DNA of 38,861 nucleotides from Nitriliruptoraceae bacterium (GTDB taxonomy: Bacteria; Actinomycetota; Nitriliruptoria; Nitriliruptorales; Nitriliruptoraceae): assembly GCA_007136095.1 (NCBI GenBank), contig SLHP01000151.1:1-38861 (forward strand). The letters run 5' to 3'. The notes beneath the pieces were generated by a model. That model was given only the letters and a program-made list of their open reading frames with translations, was not told where the DNA came from and ran no database searches. The translations under genes were made by a program, and so were the position numbers. Positions 18,389 to 27,824 of this stretch are shown here, in pieces. Position 1 is the first letter of the stretch; every line of letters starts with the position of its first letter.

Positions 18389-21300
18389 CCGACTCTCTGC
18401 CACCATCGGCGGCCGGTGAGGTCGCGCAACCAGGCACGGTCGACGACGTCCTCGACCCTGGCGTCGCAACGGGCGCCCTGGCGCCATCACTGCGTCGCGG
18501 CCGCGATGTCTGGGACGGTGGCCCACCGCCGGGCGATGTGGTCGCGTCCCCGGCGGTCCGCCCGTACCTGCTGAGCCTGTTGGCCGAGCAGGCCGCGCCG
18601 CTGCTGGTCCTCGTGCCCCGGACCTCCGATGCGGAGGCCGTCACCGACGGCCTGTCGGCCTACCTCGGCGAGGCGCGGGTCGGGATGTTCCCGGCCTGGG
18701 AGACCCTGCCGCACGAGCGTCTGTCGCCGCAGCCACGCACGGTCGGGAGGCGGCTGGCGATCCTCGACCGCCTGCAGCACCCGGACCAGCACGACGAGCC
18801 GTTGCTCGCGATCGTGGCGCCGGTCCGTGCGGCGCTGCAGCCCATGGACCCCCGGCTCGGGCAGCAGCGGCCGATCGTCCTCGGGCGCTCCTGGGAGGGC
18901 TTCGAGGCGCTCGTCGACGGGTTGGCGGCGCTCGGCTACAGCCGGACCCCGCAGGTGGAGGCCCGCGGCGAGTTCGCCGTGCGGGGCGGCATCATCGATG
19001 TGTTCCCGACCGCCGGCGACCACGCCGTGCGGGTCGAGTTCTGGGGCGACGACATCGAGTCGCTGCGGGCGTTCTCCGTCGGCGACCAACGGTCGACCAA
19101 CGCGGTCGACGAGGTGGTCATCGATGCCGCTCGGGAACTGGTGCTGGAAGACGATCTGCGCGAACGGGCCCGCGCCGCCATCGCCGACTGGCCGCAGTTG
19201 ACGAGCGAACTGGACCAGCTCGCCGAGGGGCAGGTCTTCGACGGCGCGGAGTCCCTCGTCACGATGCTGACGTCGGAGCCGGCGCTGCTGGTCGATTTCC
19301 TCCCTGGATCCGCCGGGCTCGCGCTGATCGATCCGATGCTCCTCGAGGAGCGGGCGACCAAGTTGCGCGAGGAGGCCGAGGTCCTGGCGGATACGGCCTG
19401 GCAGACGGTCGCGAGTGTCGGTGGTGAGCCCCCGGTCGGTCAGGACGGGTTCGCCCGACCAGGAGACCTGTTGGAGCGGGGACCCCGGTCGATCTGGCGT
19501 CTCGGGCCGTTCACCTCGGACGTCACGGGGAGCCGTGGCCTGCAGGCGACCCCCTGGGCCTCCTTTCGGGGCGACATCGTCACGCTCGCCGAACGGCTGC
19601 GGGGCCTGCTCCGCGACGGCGCCCGCGTCGTCGTGTCCGTCGATGCCGACGGTCCGGCCCGACGCATCGCCGACGTCCTGGCCGAGCAGGGAGTCCCCGC
19701 CTCCGTCGCCACCGAACTGCCCGTCGAACCGCCCGGCGCCAGGGTCGAGATCGCGGTCAGCCGCCTGCGCACCGGGTTCCTGTCCGAGGATCTCGACCTC
19801 GCGGTGCTCGGCACGTGGGACGTGTTCGGCCCCCGCCGGCGTCGCGCCAGCCGCCGCATGGGAACGCGCACGACGGCGGCGGACGCGGTGCTCCAGTTGG
19901 CCGAGGGTGACGCCGTCGTGCACCACACCCATGGCGTCGGGCGCTACCGCGGCATGGTCACGCGTGAGTTCCCGGGGATGGACGGCCGTACCGCCAAGCG
20001 CGATTACGTGCTGCTCGAGTACGCCGATGGCGACACCCTGTACGTGCCCTCCGACCAGGTCGACGCGATCGCGCGTTACCAGGGGGGCGAGACGCCCTCG
20101 GTCATGAGCCTCGGTGGGGCCCAGTGGGAGCGTGCCAAGAACCGCGTCCGCAAGGCGGTCCGGGACATCGCGGCAGACCTCATCCGCCTGTACACGGCAC
20201 GGATGCACTCGCAGGGCACGGCGTTCAGTCCGGATGGGGCGATGCAGGCGGAACTCGAGGATTCCTTCGCGCACGTGGAGACCACCGACCAGCTCACCGT
20301 CGCGGACGAGATCAAACAGGACATGGAGGCGCCGCTGCCGATGGACCGCCTGCTGGCCGGTGACGTCGGCTTCGGCAAGACCGAGGTGGCGATCCGTGCC
20401 GCCGGCAAAGCCGTGTTCGACGGCTACCAGGTCGCCGTGCTCGTGCCCACCACGATCCTGGCGCAACAGCACCTCGAGACCTTCCGTGAACGCTTCTCGG
20501 GCTTCCCCGTCGTGGTCGCGGAGCTCAGCCGGTTCGTGACCGACAAGGACCGCCGCCAGACCATGGCCGGTCTGGCCGCCGGCACCGTCGATGTCGTGAT
20601 CGGCACGCACGCGCTGCTCGCCAAGAGCGTCGAGTGGAAGAACCTGGGCCTCGTGATCGTCGACGAGGAGCAGCGCTTCGGTGTCGCGCAGAAGGAGCGA
20701 CTCAAGGAACTGCGCACCTCGGTGGACGTGTTGTCGATGTCCGCCACCCCGATCCCGCGCACCCTGGAGATGGCGGTCTCCGGGATCCGGGATCTGTCGA
20801 CCATCGAAACCCCGCCGGAGGACCGGCAACCGGTCATGACCGCCGTGCAGCCGTTCGACGAGGCGCAGGTCGCGTTGGCGATCCGTCGGGAGCTCCTGCG
20901 TGACGGACAGATCTACTACGTCCACAACCAGGTCAGCTCGATCCACCGGGTGGCCGCCGGGATCGCCGAACTGGTGCCCGACGCCCGGGTCGAGGTCGCC
21001 CACGGGCAGATGGACGAACGGCAGCTCGAGCGGATCATGGTGCGGTTCTGGGAGCACGAGTTCGACGTGCTCGTCTGCACCACCATCATCGAATCCGGAC
21101 TGGACGTCTCCAACGCGAACACGCTCATCATCGAGCGCGCGGACCTGCTCGGGCTCGCGCAGCTGCATCAGCTTCGAGGTCGCGTCGGACGGTCCGCCGA
21201 GCGTGGCTACGCCTACCTGCTGTTCCCCGAGGGTGCATCGATCACCGAGCCGGCGTACGAGCGGCTCAAGACCCTCGCGGAACACACCCGCCTGGGGTCC

Positions 21301-21903
21301 GGGCTGGCGATCGCGATGCGCGACCTGGAGCTCCGGGGCGCCGGGAACGTCGTCGGCGCGGAACAGTCCGGGCACGTGGCCGCGGTCGGCTTCGACATGT
21401 ACTCGCAGCTGCTCAAGGAGGAGGTGGCGGAACTCACCGGGCAGCCGGCTGAGGAACAGATCGACATCAAGCTCGAGCTGCCGATCGATGCCCACCTGCC
21501 GCACGACTACGTCGAGGATGCGACCCAGCGCCTGGAGCTCTACAAGCGGATCTCCGCGGTGCGCGACGCGGGCGGCGTCAAGGACGTCCGCGCCGAGCTG
21601 ACCGACCGGTTCGGGCCACTCCCCGAACCGGCGGAGCGCCTGGTGACCATCGCGGCCCTGAAGGCGGCCCTGCGTCGATGGGGCGTGACCGAGGTCACCC
21701 TGACGCCTCGTGACCAGCTGCGCATCGCGCCCGTCGACCTCAAGGACTCGCAGCTGGTCCGCATCGAGCGCCGCTTCCCGAAGGCCGTGCTCAAGCGCGA
21801 ACAGCAGGTCCTGCTCATCCCATTGCCCCGGCCGAAGCCCGATGACCTGGTCGCCTGGGTGGCGGGGACGGTGCGCGAACTGTTCGCCGCCCCGAAGCGC
21901 TGA
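18385..21903 (+). CDS. mfd: transcription-repair coupling factor Mfd
   Basis: Translocase that removes RNA polymerase stalled at DNA damage and recruits UvrA. The 1172 residues follow the standard order: UvrB-like N-terminal domains (about 30-470), with FPAWETLPHERLSP near 93, the RNA-polymerase-interaction domain (about 505-570, with GDAVVHHTHGVGRYRGM), SF2 helicase motifs (GDVGFGKTEVA near 652-662, VPTTILAQQ, DEEQRFGV near 756-763, SATPIPRT, HGQMDERQLE, TTIIESGLDVSNANT, QLRGRVGRS) and the C-terminal TRCF domain (about 1010-1120). The GTG start overlaps the DUF4191 stop. It converges with the SnoaL gene 36 bases downstream. Confidence 0.97.
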   Translation: MTDSLPPSAAGEVAQPGTVDDVLDPGVATGALAPSLRRGRDVWDGGPPPGDVVASPAVRPYLLSLLAEQAAPLLVLVPRTSDAEAVTDGLSAYLGEARVGMFPAWETLPHERLSPQPRTVGRRLAILDRLQHPDQHDEPLLAIVAPVRAALQPMDPRLGQQRPIVLGRSWEGFEALVDGLAALGYSRTPQVEARGEFAVRGGIIDVFPTAGDHAVRVEFWGDDIESLRAFSVGDQRSTNAVDEVVIDAARELVLEDDLRERARAAIADWPQLTSELDQLAEGQVFDGAESLVTMLTSEPALLVDFLPGSAGLALIDPMLLEERATKLREEAEVLADTAWQTVASVGGEPPVGQDGFARPGDLLERGPRSIWRLGPFTSDVTGSRGLQATPWASFRGDIVTLAERLRGLLRDGARVVVSVDADGPARRIADVLAEQGVPASVATELPVEPPGARVEIAVSRLRTGFLSEDLDLAVLGTWDVFGPRRRRASRRMGTRTTAADAVLQLAEGDAVVHHTHGVGRYRGMVTREFPGMDGRTAKRDYVLLEYADGDTLYVPSDQVDAIARYQGGETPSVMSLGGAQWERAKNRVRKAVRDIAADLIRLYTARMHSQGTAFSPDGAMQAELEDSFAHVETTDQLTVADEIKQDMEAPLPMDRLLAGDVGFGKTEVAIRAAGKAVFDGYQVAVLVPTTILAQQHLETFRERFSGFPVVVAELSRFVTDKDRRQTMAGLAAGTVDVVIGTHALLAKSVEWKNLGLVIVDEEQRFGVAQKERLKELRTSVDVLSMSATPIPRTLEMAVSGIRDLSTIETPPEDRQPVMTAVQPFDEAQVALAIRRELLRDGQIYYVHNQVSSIHRVAAGIAELVPDARVEVAHGQMDERQLERIMVRFWEHEFDVLVCTTIIESGLDVSNANTLIIERADLLGLAQLHQLRGRVGRSAERGYAYLLFPEGASITEPAYERLKTLAEHTRLGSGLAIAMRDLELRGAGNVVGAEQSGHVAAVGFDMYSQLLKEEVAELTGQPAEEQIDIKLELPIDAHLPHDYVEDATQRLELYKRISAVRDAGGVKDVRAELTDRFGPLPEPAERLVTIAALKAALRRWGVTEVTLTPRDQLRIAPVDLKDSQLVRIERRFPKAVLKREQQVLLIPLPRPKPDDLVAWVAGTVRELFAAPKR

Positions 21904-21939
21904 GCGATCCGGTGAACCTGTCCGATCGACGGATCGTCG

Positions 21940-22371
21940 TCACCCTGAGCTGGTCGGCTCGGGCAACACCCCCAGCTGCTGCATGAACTCGAGGTTGTCG
22001 GCATGGGCCCAGTGTGCGGCGATCCTGGCCTGGTCATCGAAGTGGAAGAAGTCGCTGCCCTCCAGGGTGAAGGGCCGTCCCGAGCCGGGGATGCCCATGA
22101 ACTCGCCTTCGTGGGTCCCGGTGTTGCGGAAGCGGGCGGCCACCCGGCCTCCCTCGGCCACCACATCGAGCACCTCGATGTGGAAGTCGGGGAACGCTTC
22201 GAAGGCCGACTGCATGAACCTCAGGTAGTCCTCGCGTGTCTGGCCGAGCTCCACAGGCATGCAGTGAGCGACGTTGTCCTCGGCGAGACACTGGTCGACG
22301 GCGTCGATGTCGTGCTGGTTGATCGCCTCATAGAGACGGAGCATGGTCTGGCGGTTACTGGTCGTGCGCAT
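21940..22371 (-). CDS. SnoaL-like ester-cyclase-family protein
   Basis: A 143-residue protein of the NTF2-like SnoaL group (polyketide-cyclase-related; often annotated ester cyclase). Typical features: LRLYEAINQHDIDAVDQCLAED (about 10-31), REDYLRFMQSAFEAFPDFHIEVLDVVAEG (as adjoining segments, about 46-74), TGTHEGEFMGIPGSGRPF and the C-terminal ADNLEFMQQLGVLP. The fold binds small hydrophobic molecules, but activity cannot be predicted from sequence. It lies downstream of a cupin gene on the same strand (38 bases), probably one operon, divergent from a BTAD regulator. No secretion signal. Confidence 0.85.
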   Translation of the reverse strand: MRTTSNRQTMLRLYEAINQHDIDAVDQCLAEDNVAHCMPVELGQTREDYLRFMQSAFEAFPDFHIEVLDVVAEGGRVAARFRNTGTHEGEFMGIPGSGRPFTLEGSDFFHFDDQARIAAHWAHADNLEFMQQLGVLPEPTSSG

Positions 22372-22409
22372 GTGATCACTCCTCCGGGAGCGGCTGAACC
22401 GCTCGGCGC

Positions 22410-22778
22410 TCAGGCGTTGGCAGCAGCGGCGGCCAGGGTCTCGTCCACGTACCGCGCCTCCGACACCGGGCAGATGTCGATCCAGACCACGCCCGGCTCG
22501 GTCCAGGCGGTGTGACCCGCCGGCCAGTGGAAGAACTCACCGGCGCGGGTGACCTCCTCGGTCCCGTCGGCGTAGCGCAGGGTGATCTCGCCTTCCAGCA
22601 CACGACCCCAGTGGGGGACCGGGCACCGGCCCGCAGGCAGGGGCGCGAAGAAGGCGCCGAGGTCGAGGCCCGGTGGTAGCGTGAACAGGCTGACGCGCAT
22701 CTCGCCGAGATCCTCGGCGAGGATCTCCAGGCCCCCATCCTTCATCACGACGGTCATCTCGTCACGTGTCTTCTTCAT
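22410..22778 (-). CDS. cupin-domain protein
   Basis: A small beta-barrel cupin, 122 residues. It has a cupin-like strand set, with CPVPHWGRVLEGEITLRYADG as motif 1 (only one clear His, plus Glu), and GEFFHWPAGHTAW as motif 2 (His residues about 88 and 94). Cupins of this size bind a metal and act as isomerases, dioxygenases or sensors; the ligand is not evident. ATG 22778 follows GGGAACGGAAG. It heads the cupin-SnoaL pair and diverges from the large BTAD regulator, with a set of 11-bp-spaced repeats between them. The regulator is therefore a likely controller of this pair, though this is inferred from arrangement. Confidence 0.8.
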   Translation of the reverse strand: MKKTRDEMTVVMKDGGLEILAEDLGEMRVSLFTLPPGLDLGAFFAPLPAGRCPVPHWGRVLEGEITLRYADGTEEVTRAGEFFHWPAGHTAWTEPGVVWIDICPVSEARYVDETLAAAAANA

Positions 22779-22839
22779 CTTCCGTTCCCTCCGGTGGGTC
22801 GACTCATTAGCCTTGATGAGCGCACCGTGGCCGAGGGCC

Positions 22840-22867
22840 GTGCAGTTCCTGTGCAGTCGCTGTGCAG
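22840..22867. promoter_or_regulatory. three GTGCAG repeats at 11-bp spacing, possible SARP-type site
   Basis: GTGCAG begins at 22840, 22851 and 22862, exactly 11 bases apart, and each is followed by a T or G. SARP proteins with a BTAD domain are known to bind direct heptamers repeated at about 11 bp, and such a regulator starts at 22923. The usual distance from repeats to -10 is not matched by the -10-like sites seen on either side. Confidence 0.45.
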
Positions 22868-22922
22868 GTCCCAGCCGTTCAGGGTCATGCCGCCTACCAG
22901 CTCCGGGGCGACGGGACGAGTG

Positions 22923-25900
22923 ATGGAGCCGCAGTTCAGGATCCTCGGGCCGCTGAGGGCCTCCGCCGGAGAGCAGCCGGTCGAGCTCGGCGGTCCGAAG
23001 CCCCGCCGGCTGCTGGCGATGCTGCTGCTCAACGACGGCGAGGTGGTCTCCGCCGACCGTCTGATCGAGGCTGTGTGGGAGCATGAACCACCGGCACGCG
23101 CCGAGGCGACCCTGCGTAGCCACGTCGCGAACCTCCGGCGCAGCCTGACCACCGCAGGGCTCGATGGCCTGTTGCTCACGCGGTCGCCCGGCTACCGCCT
23201 CGAGGTGGCCCCGGAGCACGTGGACGCCACCCGCTTCGAGCGTCTCGTCGCCGAGGGGCGAGCCGCGCTCGAACGCACGGATGCGCGGCAGGCGGCACGC
23301 CAGCTGCGGGAGGCGCTGGAACTCTGGCGCGGGCCGGTCCTCCAGGACCTTGACGCACCGCGGTTCGCGGAGGCGGTAGCCGCCCGGCTCGATGAGCTCC
23401 GGCTGACCGCGCTGGAGGCCCGTATCGACGCCGAGCTGGCGCTTGGCCGGCACCGTGAACTCATCGCAGAGCTCGGGGGGCTCGTCGACAGCCATCCCTT
23501 CCGTGAACACCTGTGGAGCCGGCTCATGCTCGCCCTGTACCGGTCAGGACGCCAGGCCGACGCCCTGGAGGCGCTGCGTCGCTACCGGGTGCGCCTCGAA
23601 CATGAGCTGGGCCTCGCGCCCGGGCAGGAGCTGAGCGATCTGCAGACGGCGATCCTGCGGCACGACCCCGATCTGGTCGACGCGTCGGGACACGACGGTT
23701 CGGAGCCGGCTCGCACCGATCGCCCGCCACCGGGTCGTGGTCCTGCACCCCCGGATGCCCTCCTCGACGTCGTGCGCCGCGTCCCGATGGTCGGCCGTGT
23801 CGCTGAGCTCGATCAGCTCCGCCGGATGTGGCGGGAGGTTCGAGCAGGCGCGCGACGGATCGCACTGATCTCCGGTGAGGCGGGAGTCGGCAAGACGCGG
23901 CTCGTCGCCGAACTGGCCGCGAGTACCTCGGACGGCGCGACCGTGTTCGTCGGTCGGTGCGAACAGGCAGCCCTGATCCCCTACCAGCCGGTGACCGATG
24001 CGCTGCGTGGCAGCCCCGACGTCGGAGACGCGCTGGACGAGCTTCCCGAGGTCGTTCGCGCTCGGCTCGAGCCGTTGCTCGATCCCCACGCCGGCCGCCC
24101 GACCGACGAGACCCCGGGAACGGGGGACCCCGAGCTGCAGCGCTCCGCGCTGTTCGATGCCGTCGGCCAGCTCGTCGGCCGGATGGCCAGCAGGGTTCCG
24201 GTGGTCCTCGTCGTCGAGGAGGCGGAGTACATCGATCAGGCGAGCTCGCGCCTGCTCCGCCACCTCGCCCGCAACCTTCCCGGGCAGGTGTTGCTGCTGA
24301 TCTGCTTCCGGGATCCACCGGGCAACCGGCACCCTCCGCTGTTGGAACTGCTCGCCGACCTGGAGGGGCGCGGTGTCGCCGATCGCCTCGTCCTCGGCCC
24401 GCTCGCCGAGCGCGACCTGGAGGAGCTCGTCGCGGCGTGGACCGGTGAGCCGGCTCCCACCGGGTTCGTCCACACGCTGTGGTCCACCACCGGCGGGAAC
24501 CCCTTCTACGCCAGCGAGGTGGTCCGTGAGCTCGTCGATCGCGGCAGCCTGGACCATGCCGGCGATGCAGGGCGGGTGCCGCGCAGCGTGCGCGACGTGT
24601 TGCGCAACCGGCTCAGCACGCTGCCCGCCCTGACCCAGGGGATCATCGGCTGTGCCGCGGTCCTCGGGCAGGAGGCCACCCTCGACCTCCTCGTGGAGGT
24701 GGCCGACCGATCCGTCGACGAGATCGTGGTGGGGCTGGAGGAGGCGTTGCAGGCGGGCTGGCTCGTGGAGGCCGGTCATCCGTGGGAGGCGATGTATGCG
24801 TTCCGTCACGCGCTCATGCGCCAGGCCGTCCACTCGGACCTCCCCGCGCCTGATCGACAGCGGCTGCACCTGCGCGCCGCCGACGCGCTGGAGTCGGCGG
24901 GACTGCGCCGGCCATCGGACCTGGCAGCGGCCGCCGGTCACCTGCGTGCCGCGGGTCCCTTCGCAGATCGCCGACGGACGGCGAGCTTGAGCCTCCGTGC
25001 CGCCGAGGCATCGGCGGACCTCTACGCCTGGGACGAAGCCGTCGGACACGCCGAGGCCGCCGTCGCGATCCTGGATCGCGACGGCGCACCACCGGCGCGC
25101 CAGGGCGAGGCTGCGGTCGCCGCCGCCGAGCTCCTGCGTCGTTCGAGCCTGGACTACGAACGGGCCATCGATCACCTCGATGCGGCCCTCGGGCACTGTC
25201 GCGCGGCCAGCGATGAGGTCGCCGTCGCCACGGTGCGCAGCCAACTGGGGCGGCTGCTGTCGATGCACCACAGCGTGATGGACATCCCGACGGCGATGGA
25301 GCACTTCAGCGCCGCCGAGAGGGTGCTCGTCGACGGCGAGGCAGCCTTCGATGTCCGACTCGGGCAGGCACTGGCCGCTCTGTTCGGGGTACGGACCGAA
25401 CAGGGCATCGCCGCCTCGCAACGGGCTGTGACGCTTGCCGAAGCGATGCAGCGGAGGGATCTGGTCGCCATGGTGCGCCCGACGCAGGCGAGCCACCGCT
25501 ACCACCGGGGCCAACTCGCGGACGCACACGTGTTGCTCGACGATGCGTGGGCGACCGTGGAGGAACTGCGCGACCCGCATCTCGGGTGGGAGACGGTGAC
25601 CGCGCCGGCGCTGGCCAACAACGTCTACCTGCTCGACCCGGTGACGACCGAGAGATGGTGTCGACGCGCGTTGGCCCTGCCGGGGCTGGACACGATCGGG
25701 CACGCACGCCGTGGGGTTCTCGACCAGCTCGTCTACGCGTTGGCGATGATGGGCCGGATGGACCCGGCCCGTGGCCATCTGGACGAGCTACCGGCCGACG
25801 CGGTGAGCCGTCGGCTCCTGCTCCTCCAGGCAGGGGAGTGGGAGAGCGTGGAGGCGTCGTGGGAAGGAGCGGTCAGCAACGACCTGCAGCACGGCGACCT

Positions 25901-26414
25901 CCTCAATGCTGCACTCAACGCCTCCTGGCTCGGGCAGGTGCGATGGCTGCTGGGCAGCCGCGACGGAGCACTCGGGTCGCTGCGGCAGGCGTTGGACATC
26001 AACCTCGGTGGGCCGCAGGTGCCCGGGGAGTTGATGACCCGCGCGGAGCTCGCGCGCTACCTCGCTGTGGTGGGGGATATCGACGAGGCCGGCGAGCACC
26101 TGGCCCGCTGTGACGCCATCCTGGCCGCCGGGGAGGACTGGCGCGGGCGGGGCGGCCACGTCGAACTCGCCCGTGGTGCCGTCGCCGCGGCGCGAGGTGA
26201 GCACACGGCGGCTGATGCTGCCCACGAGTTCGCGTTGGCGACCTTCAGAAGGCACCAGCTGCCCTGGTGGCGTTGCGAGGCCCTGTGCGGGTGGGCCCAC
26301 TGGCTCGACGCCGCGGGGCGAGCGGAGCGTGCTGCGGCGAAGCGTCGTGCTGCCAGCAAGCTGTACGAGGAACTCGGCTCCCACCCGCGATGGCGAGCGC
26401 GGGTCGGCGACTGA
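22923..26414 (+). CDS. BTAD/SARP-type transcriptional regulator with AAA ATPase domain
   Basis: A 1163-residue regulator of the AfsR/SARP family, likely soluble. Residues about 1-95 form the OmpR-like DNA-binding domain (LRSHVANLRRSL, then YRLEV), about 98-245 the BTAD domain, about 280-640 an AAA/STAND ATPase with Walker A GEAGVGKT near 320 and a Walker-B-like VVLVVEEAEYID, where the usual two Asp are Glu-Glu. The rest is a helical TPR-like region rich in Ala and Leu. There is no C-terminal LuxR helix-turn-helix. ATG 22923 follows a GTG at 22920; GGGACGAG lies nearby. It diverges from the cupin-SnoaL pair and converges with an MFS gene. Confidence 0.88.
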   Translation: MEPQFRILGPLRASAGEQPVELGGPKPRRLLAMLLLNDGEVVSADRLIEAVWEHEPPARAEATLRSHVANLRRSLTTAGLDGLLLTRSPGYRLEVAPEHVDATRFERLVAEGRAALERTDARQAARQLREALELWRGPVLQDLDAPRFAEAVAARLDELRLTALEARIDAELALGRHRELIAELGGLVDSHPFREHLWSRLMLALYRSGRQADALEALRRYRVRLEHELGLAPGQELSDLQTAILRHDPDLVDASGHDGSEPARTDRPPPGRGPAPPDALLDVVRRVPMVGRVAELDQLRRMWREVRAGARRIALISGEAGVGKTRLVAELAASTSDGATVFVGRCEQAALIPYQPVTDALRGSPDVGDALDELPEVVRARLEPLLDPHAGRPTDETPGTGDPELQRSALFDAVGQLVGRMASRVPVVLVVEEAEYIDQASSRLLRHLARNLPGQVLLLICFRDPPGNRHPPLLELLADLEGRGVADRLVLGPLAERDLEELVAAWTGEPAPTGFVHTLWSTTGGNPFYASEVVRELVDRGSLDHAGDAGRVPRSVRDVLRNRLSTLPALTQGIIGCAAVLGQEATLDLLVEVADRSVDEIVVGLEEALQAGWLVEAGHPWEAMYAFRHALMRQAVHSDLPAPDRQRLHLRAADALESAGLRRPSDLAAAAGHLRAAGPFADRRRTASLSLRAAEASADLYAWDEAVGHAEAAVAILDRDGAPPARQGEAAVAAAELLRRSSLDYERAIDHLDAALGHCRAASDEVAVATVRSQLGRLLSMHHSVMDIPTAMEHFSAAERVLVDGEAAFDVRLGQALAALFGVRTEQGIAASQRAVTLAEAMQRRDLVAMVRPTQASHRYHRGQLADAHVLLDDAWATVEELRDPHLGWETVTAPALANNVYLLDPVTTERWCRRALALPGLDTIGHARRGVLDQLVYALAMMGRMDPARGHLDELPADAVSRRLLLLQAGEWESVEASWEGAVSNDLQHGDLLNAALNASWLGQVRWLLGSRDGALGSLRQALDINLGGPQVPGELMTRAELARYLAVVGDIDEAGEHLARCDAILAAGEDWRGRGGHVELARGAVAAARGEHTAADAAHEFALATFRRHQLPWWRCEALCGWAHWLDAAGRAERAAAKRRAASKLYEELGSHPRWRARVGD

Positions 26415-26429
26415 TCCCAGGAGCTGCGC

Positions 26430-27674
26430 TCAGACCTCCTCGAGGTCCTCGAGTTCGACGCCCTTGGTCTCGGGCAGCCACCAGAAGCCGATCGCCACGA
26501 CCATGACCACGATCCCGATCGTGAAGGACGCGGCGGCGAACCCCCCGGTGAGGTCGGCCAGGAACCCGAAGGACATCAGGCCGCCGACCGCTCCCGACAC
26601 CCCGGCGATCGTCTCCCAGCCGGCCACGGTGGCGCGGATGTTGGTCGGGACCAGTTCGGCCACCAGTGCGCCGGTGGGCGGCGCGAAGGCGCTGCTGGTG
26701 GCCAACGCCAGCAGGTAGCCGACCATCAGGGCGTTCTGCCCGCCCGAGTAGGCCAGCGCCACCGAGGCGCCCGTCGCGGCCATCGACAACCCGGCGGTGA
26801 GCGTCCGTCCGAAGCGATCCGCACCCCAGCGACCGGCGAGGATGCCGATCAGGCCCGCTGGTCCCGCACCGAGGACCAGCATCGACAACAACAGCGGAGA
26901 CGCCCCGAGGACCCGCTCGCCGTAGACGAACAGGAAGGTGAAACCGGGCCCGGTGGCCAGCGCGATGCACCCGGTCAGCACCGCCAGCAGCACGACACGC
27001 CCGACGTAGCGTCGGGGGATCCGGCCGGGCAGCCCGACCGCGGGGACCCGGTCCTCCGCGATCCGTGGCTCACGGATCTTACGGGCCAGCAGGGGGAGCA
27101 GCAGCAGGGGGATCACCGCGAGCGCCATGACGACCCGGAACGACGGTTCCCCGGGCAGGACGCCCCGGGTGACCGCGATGATCCCGGCCCCCAGTCCGTA
27201 GGCGGCGGCGATCAGTGCCAACGCCGCTGACCGGCCCTGTGAGCGGGACTCCTCGGCGGCGACCACGCCGGACAGCAGGCTCACGGTCGTCAGCGCCGGC
27301 CGCGCCATCGCCACCAGCGCGACGTACCACCAGAAGCCGGGCGCCAGCGCCGCCAGCGAGGTCAGCGCCAACCCGATGGTCGCGACGGCCAGCAGGACAG
27401 ATCGCCGCCCGACGCGATCCGCGAGGGCAGCAGCCGGGAGGCTGCCGAGCGACGCCAGGCGGATGACGGCGAGCGCGATCCCCACCGTGGTGACCGGCAC
27501 GCCGATCTGGGCGAGCGCCTCGTCGGCCGAGGGTTCCCCGAACGTCGCAGCGACATCACCGATCACCGTGGTGACCGAGAACTGGCCGATCCCGGCCGCC
27601 ACGGAGAGCACCGACACCGTCAGGACCGGCGCGGTCAGCCAGACCGGCCGGCTCGACGGTTGGGTGGTGGCCAC
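26430..27674 (-). CDS. MFS transporter
   Basis: Major facilitator superfamily permease, 414 residues, with twelve hydrophobic segments and the conserved loop motif LADRVGRRSV near residue 82 and its second-half counterpart RWGADRFGRTL. A drug or metabolite exporter is plausible, but the substrate is unknown. The cytoplasmic C-terminus ends in the acidic VELEDLEEV. GTG 27674 is preceded by GGAGGAGAG, a strong ribosome site. It is divergent from the exonuclease III gene (150 bases apart) and convergent with the BTAD regulator, 15 bases from its stop. A functional link to the regulator is not shown. Confidence 0.9.
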   Translation of the reverse strand: MATTQPSSRPVWLTAPVLTVSVLSVAAGIGQFSVTTVIGDVAATFGEPSADEALAQIGVPVTTVGIALAVIRLASLGSLPAAALADRVGRRSVLLAVATIGLALTSLAALAPGFWWYVALVAMARPALTTVSLLSGVVAAEESRSQGRSAALALIAAAYGLGAGIIAVTRGVLPGEPSFRVVMALAVIPLLLLPLLARKIREPRIAEDRVPAVGLPGRIPRRYVGRVVLLAVLTGCIALATGPGFTFLFVYGERVLGASPLLLSMLVLGAGPAGLIGILAGRWGADRFGRTLTAGLSMAATGASVALAYSGGQNALMVGYLLALATSSAFAPPTGALVAELVPTNIRATVAGWETIAGVSGAVGGLMSFGFLADLTGGFAAASFTIGIVVMVVAIGFWWLPETKGVELEDLEEV

Positions 27675-27824
27675 GCTCTCTCCTCCGGTAACCGGGGTAC
27701 ACCATGGCGTCGTTGCCGTCGCTCCCGGCACCTCCTTGGTGGTACGTGAGGACGGTAGCCGCGGTGCATCGACGCCCGCTGTGGGGCTGCGCTCGACGGG
27801 CTGCCCGCCGGTACGGTCCCGTCC

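Noticed and set aside
18487-21504. Long open frame of about 1000 codons opposite mfd
   Set aside because: It mirrors mfd in an antisense frame, has no recognisable domain and shows the codon pattern expected of a GC-rich shadow.
23544-25778. 744-codon antisense frame over the BTAD regulator
   Set aside because: Same reason: antisense to a gene with clear domains, no motif of its own.
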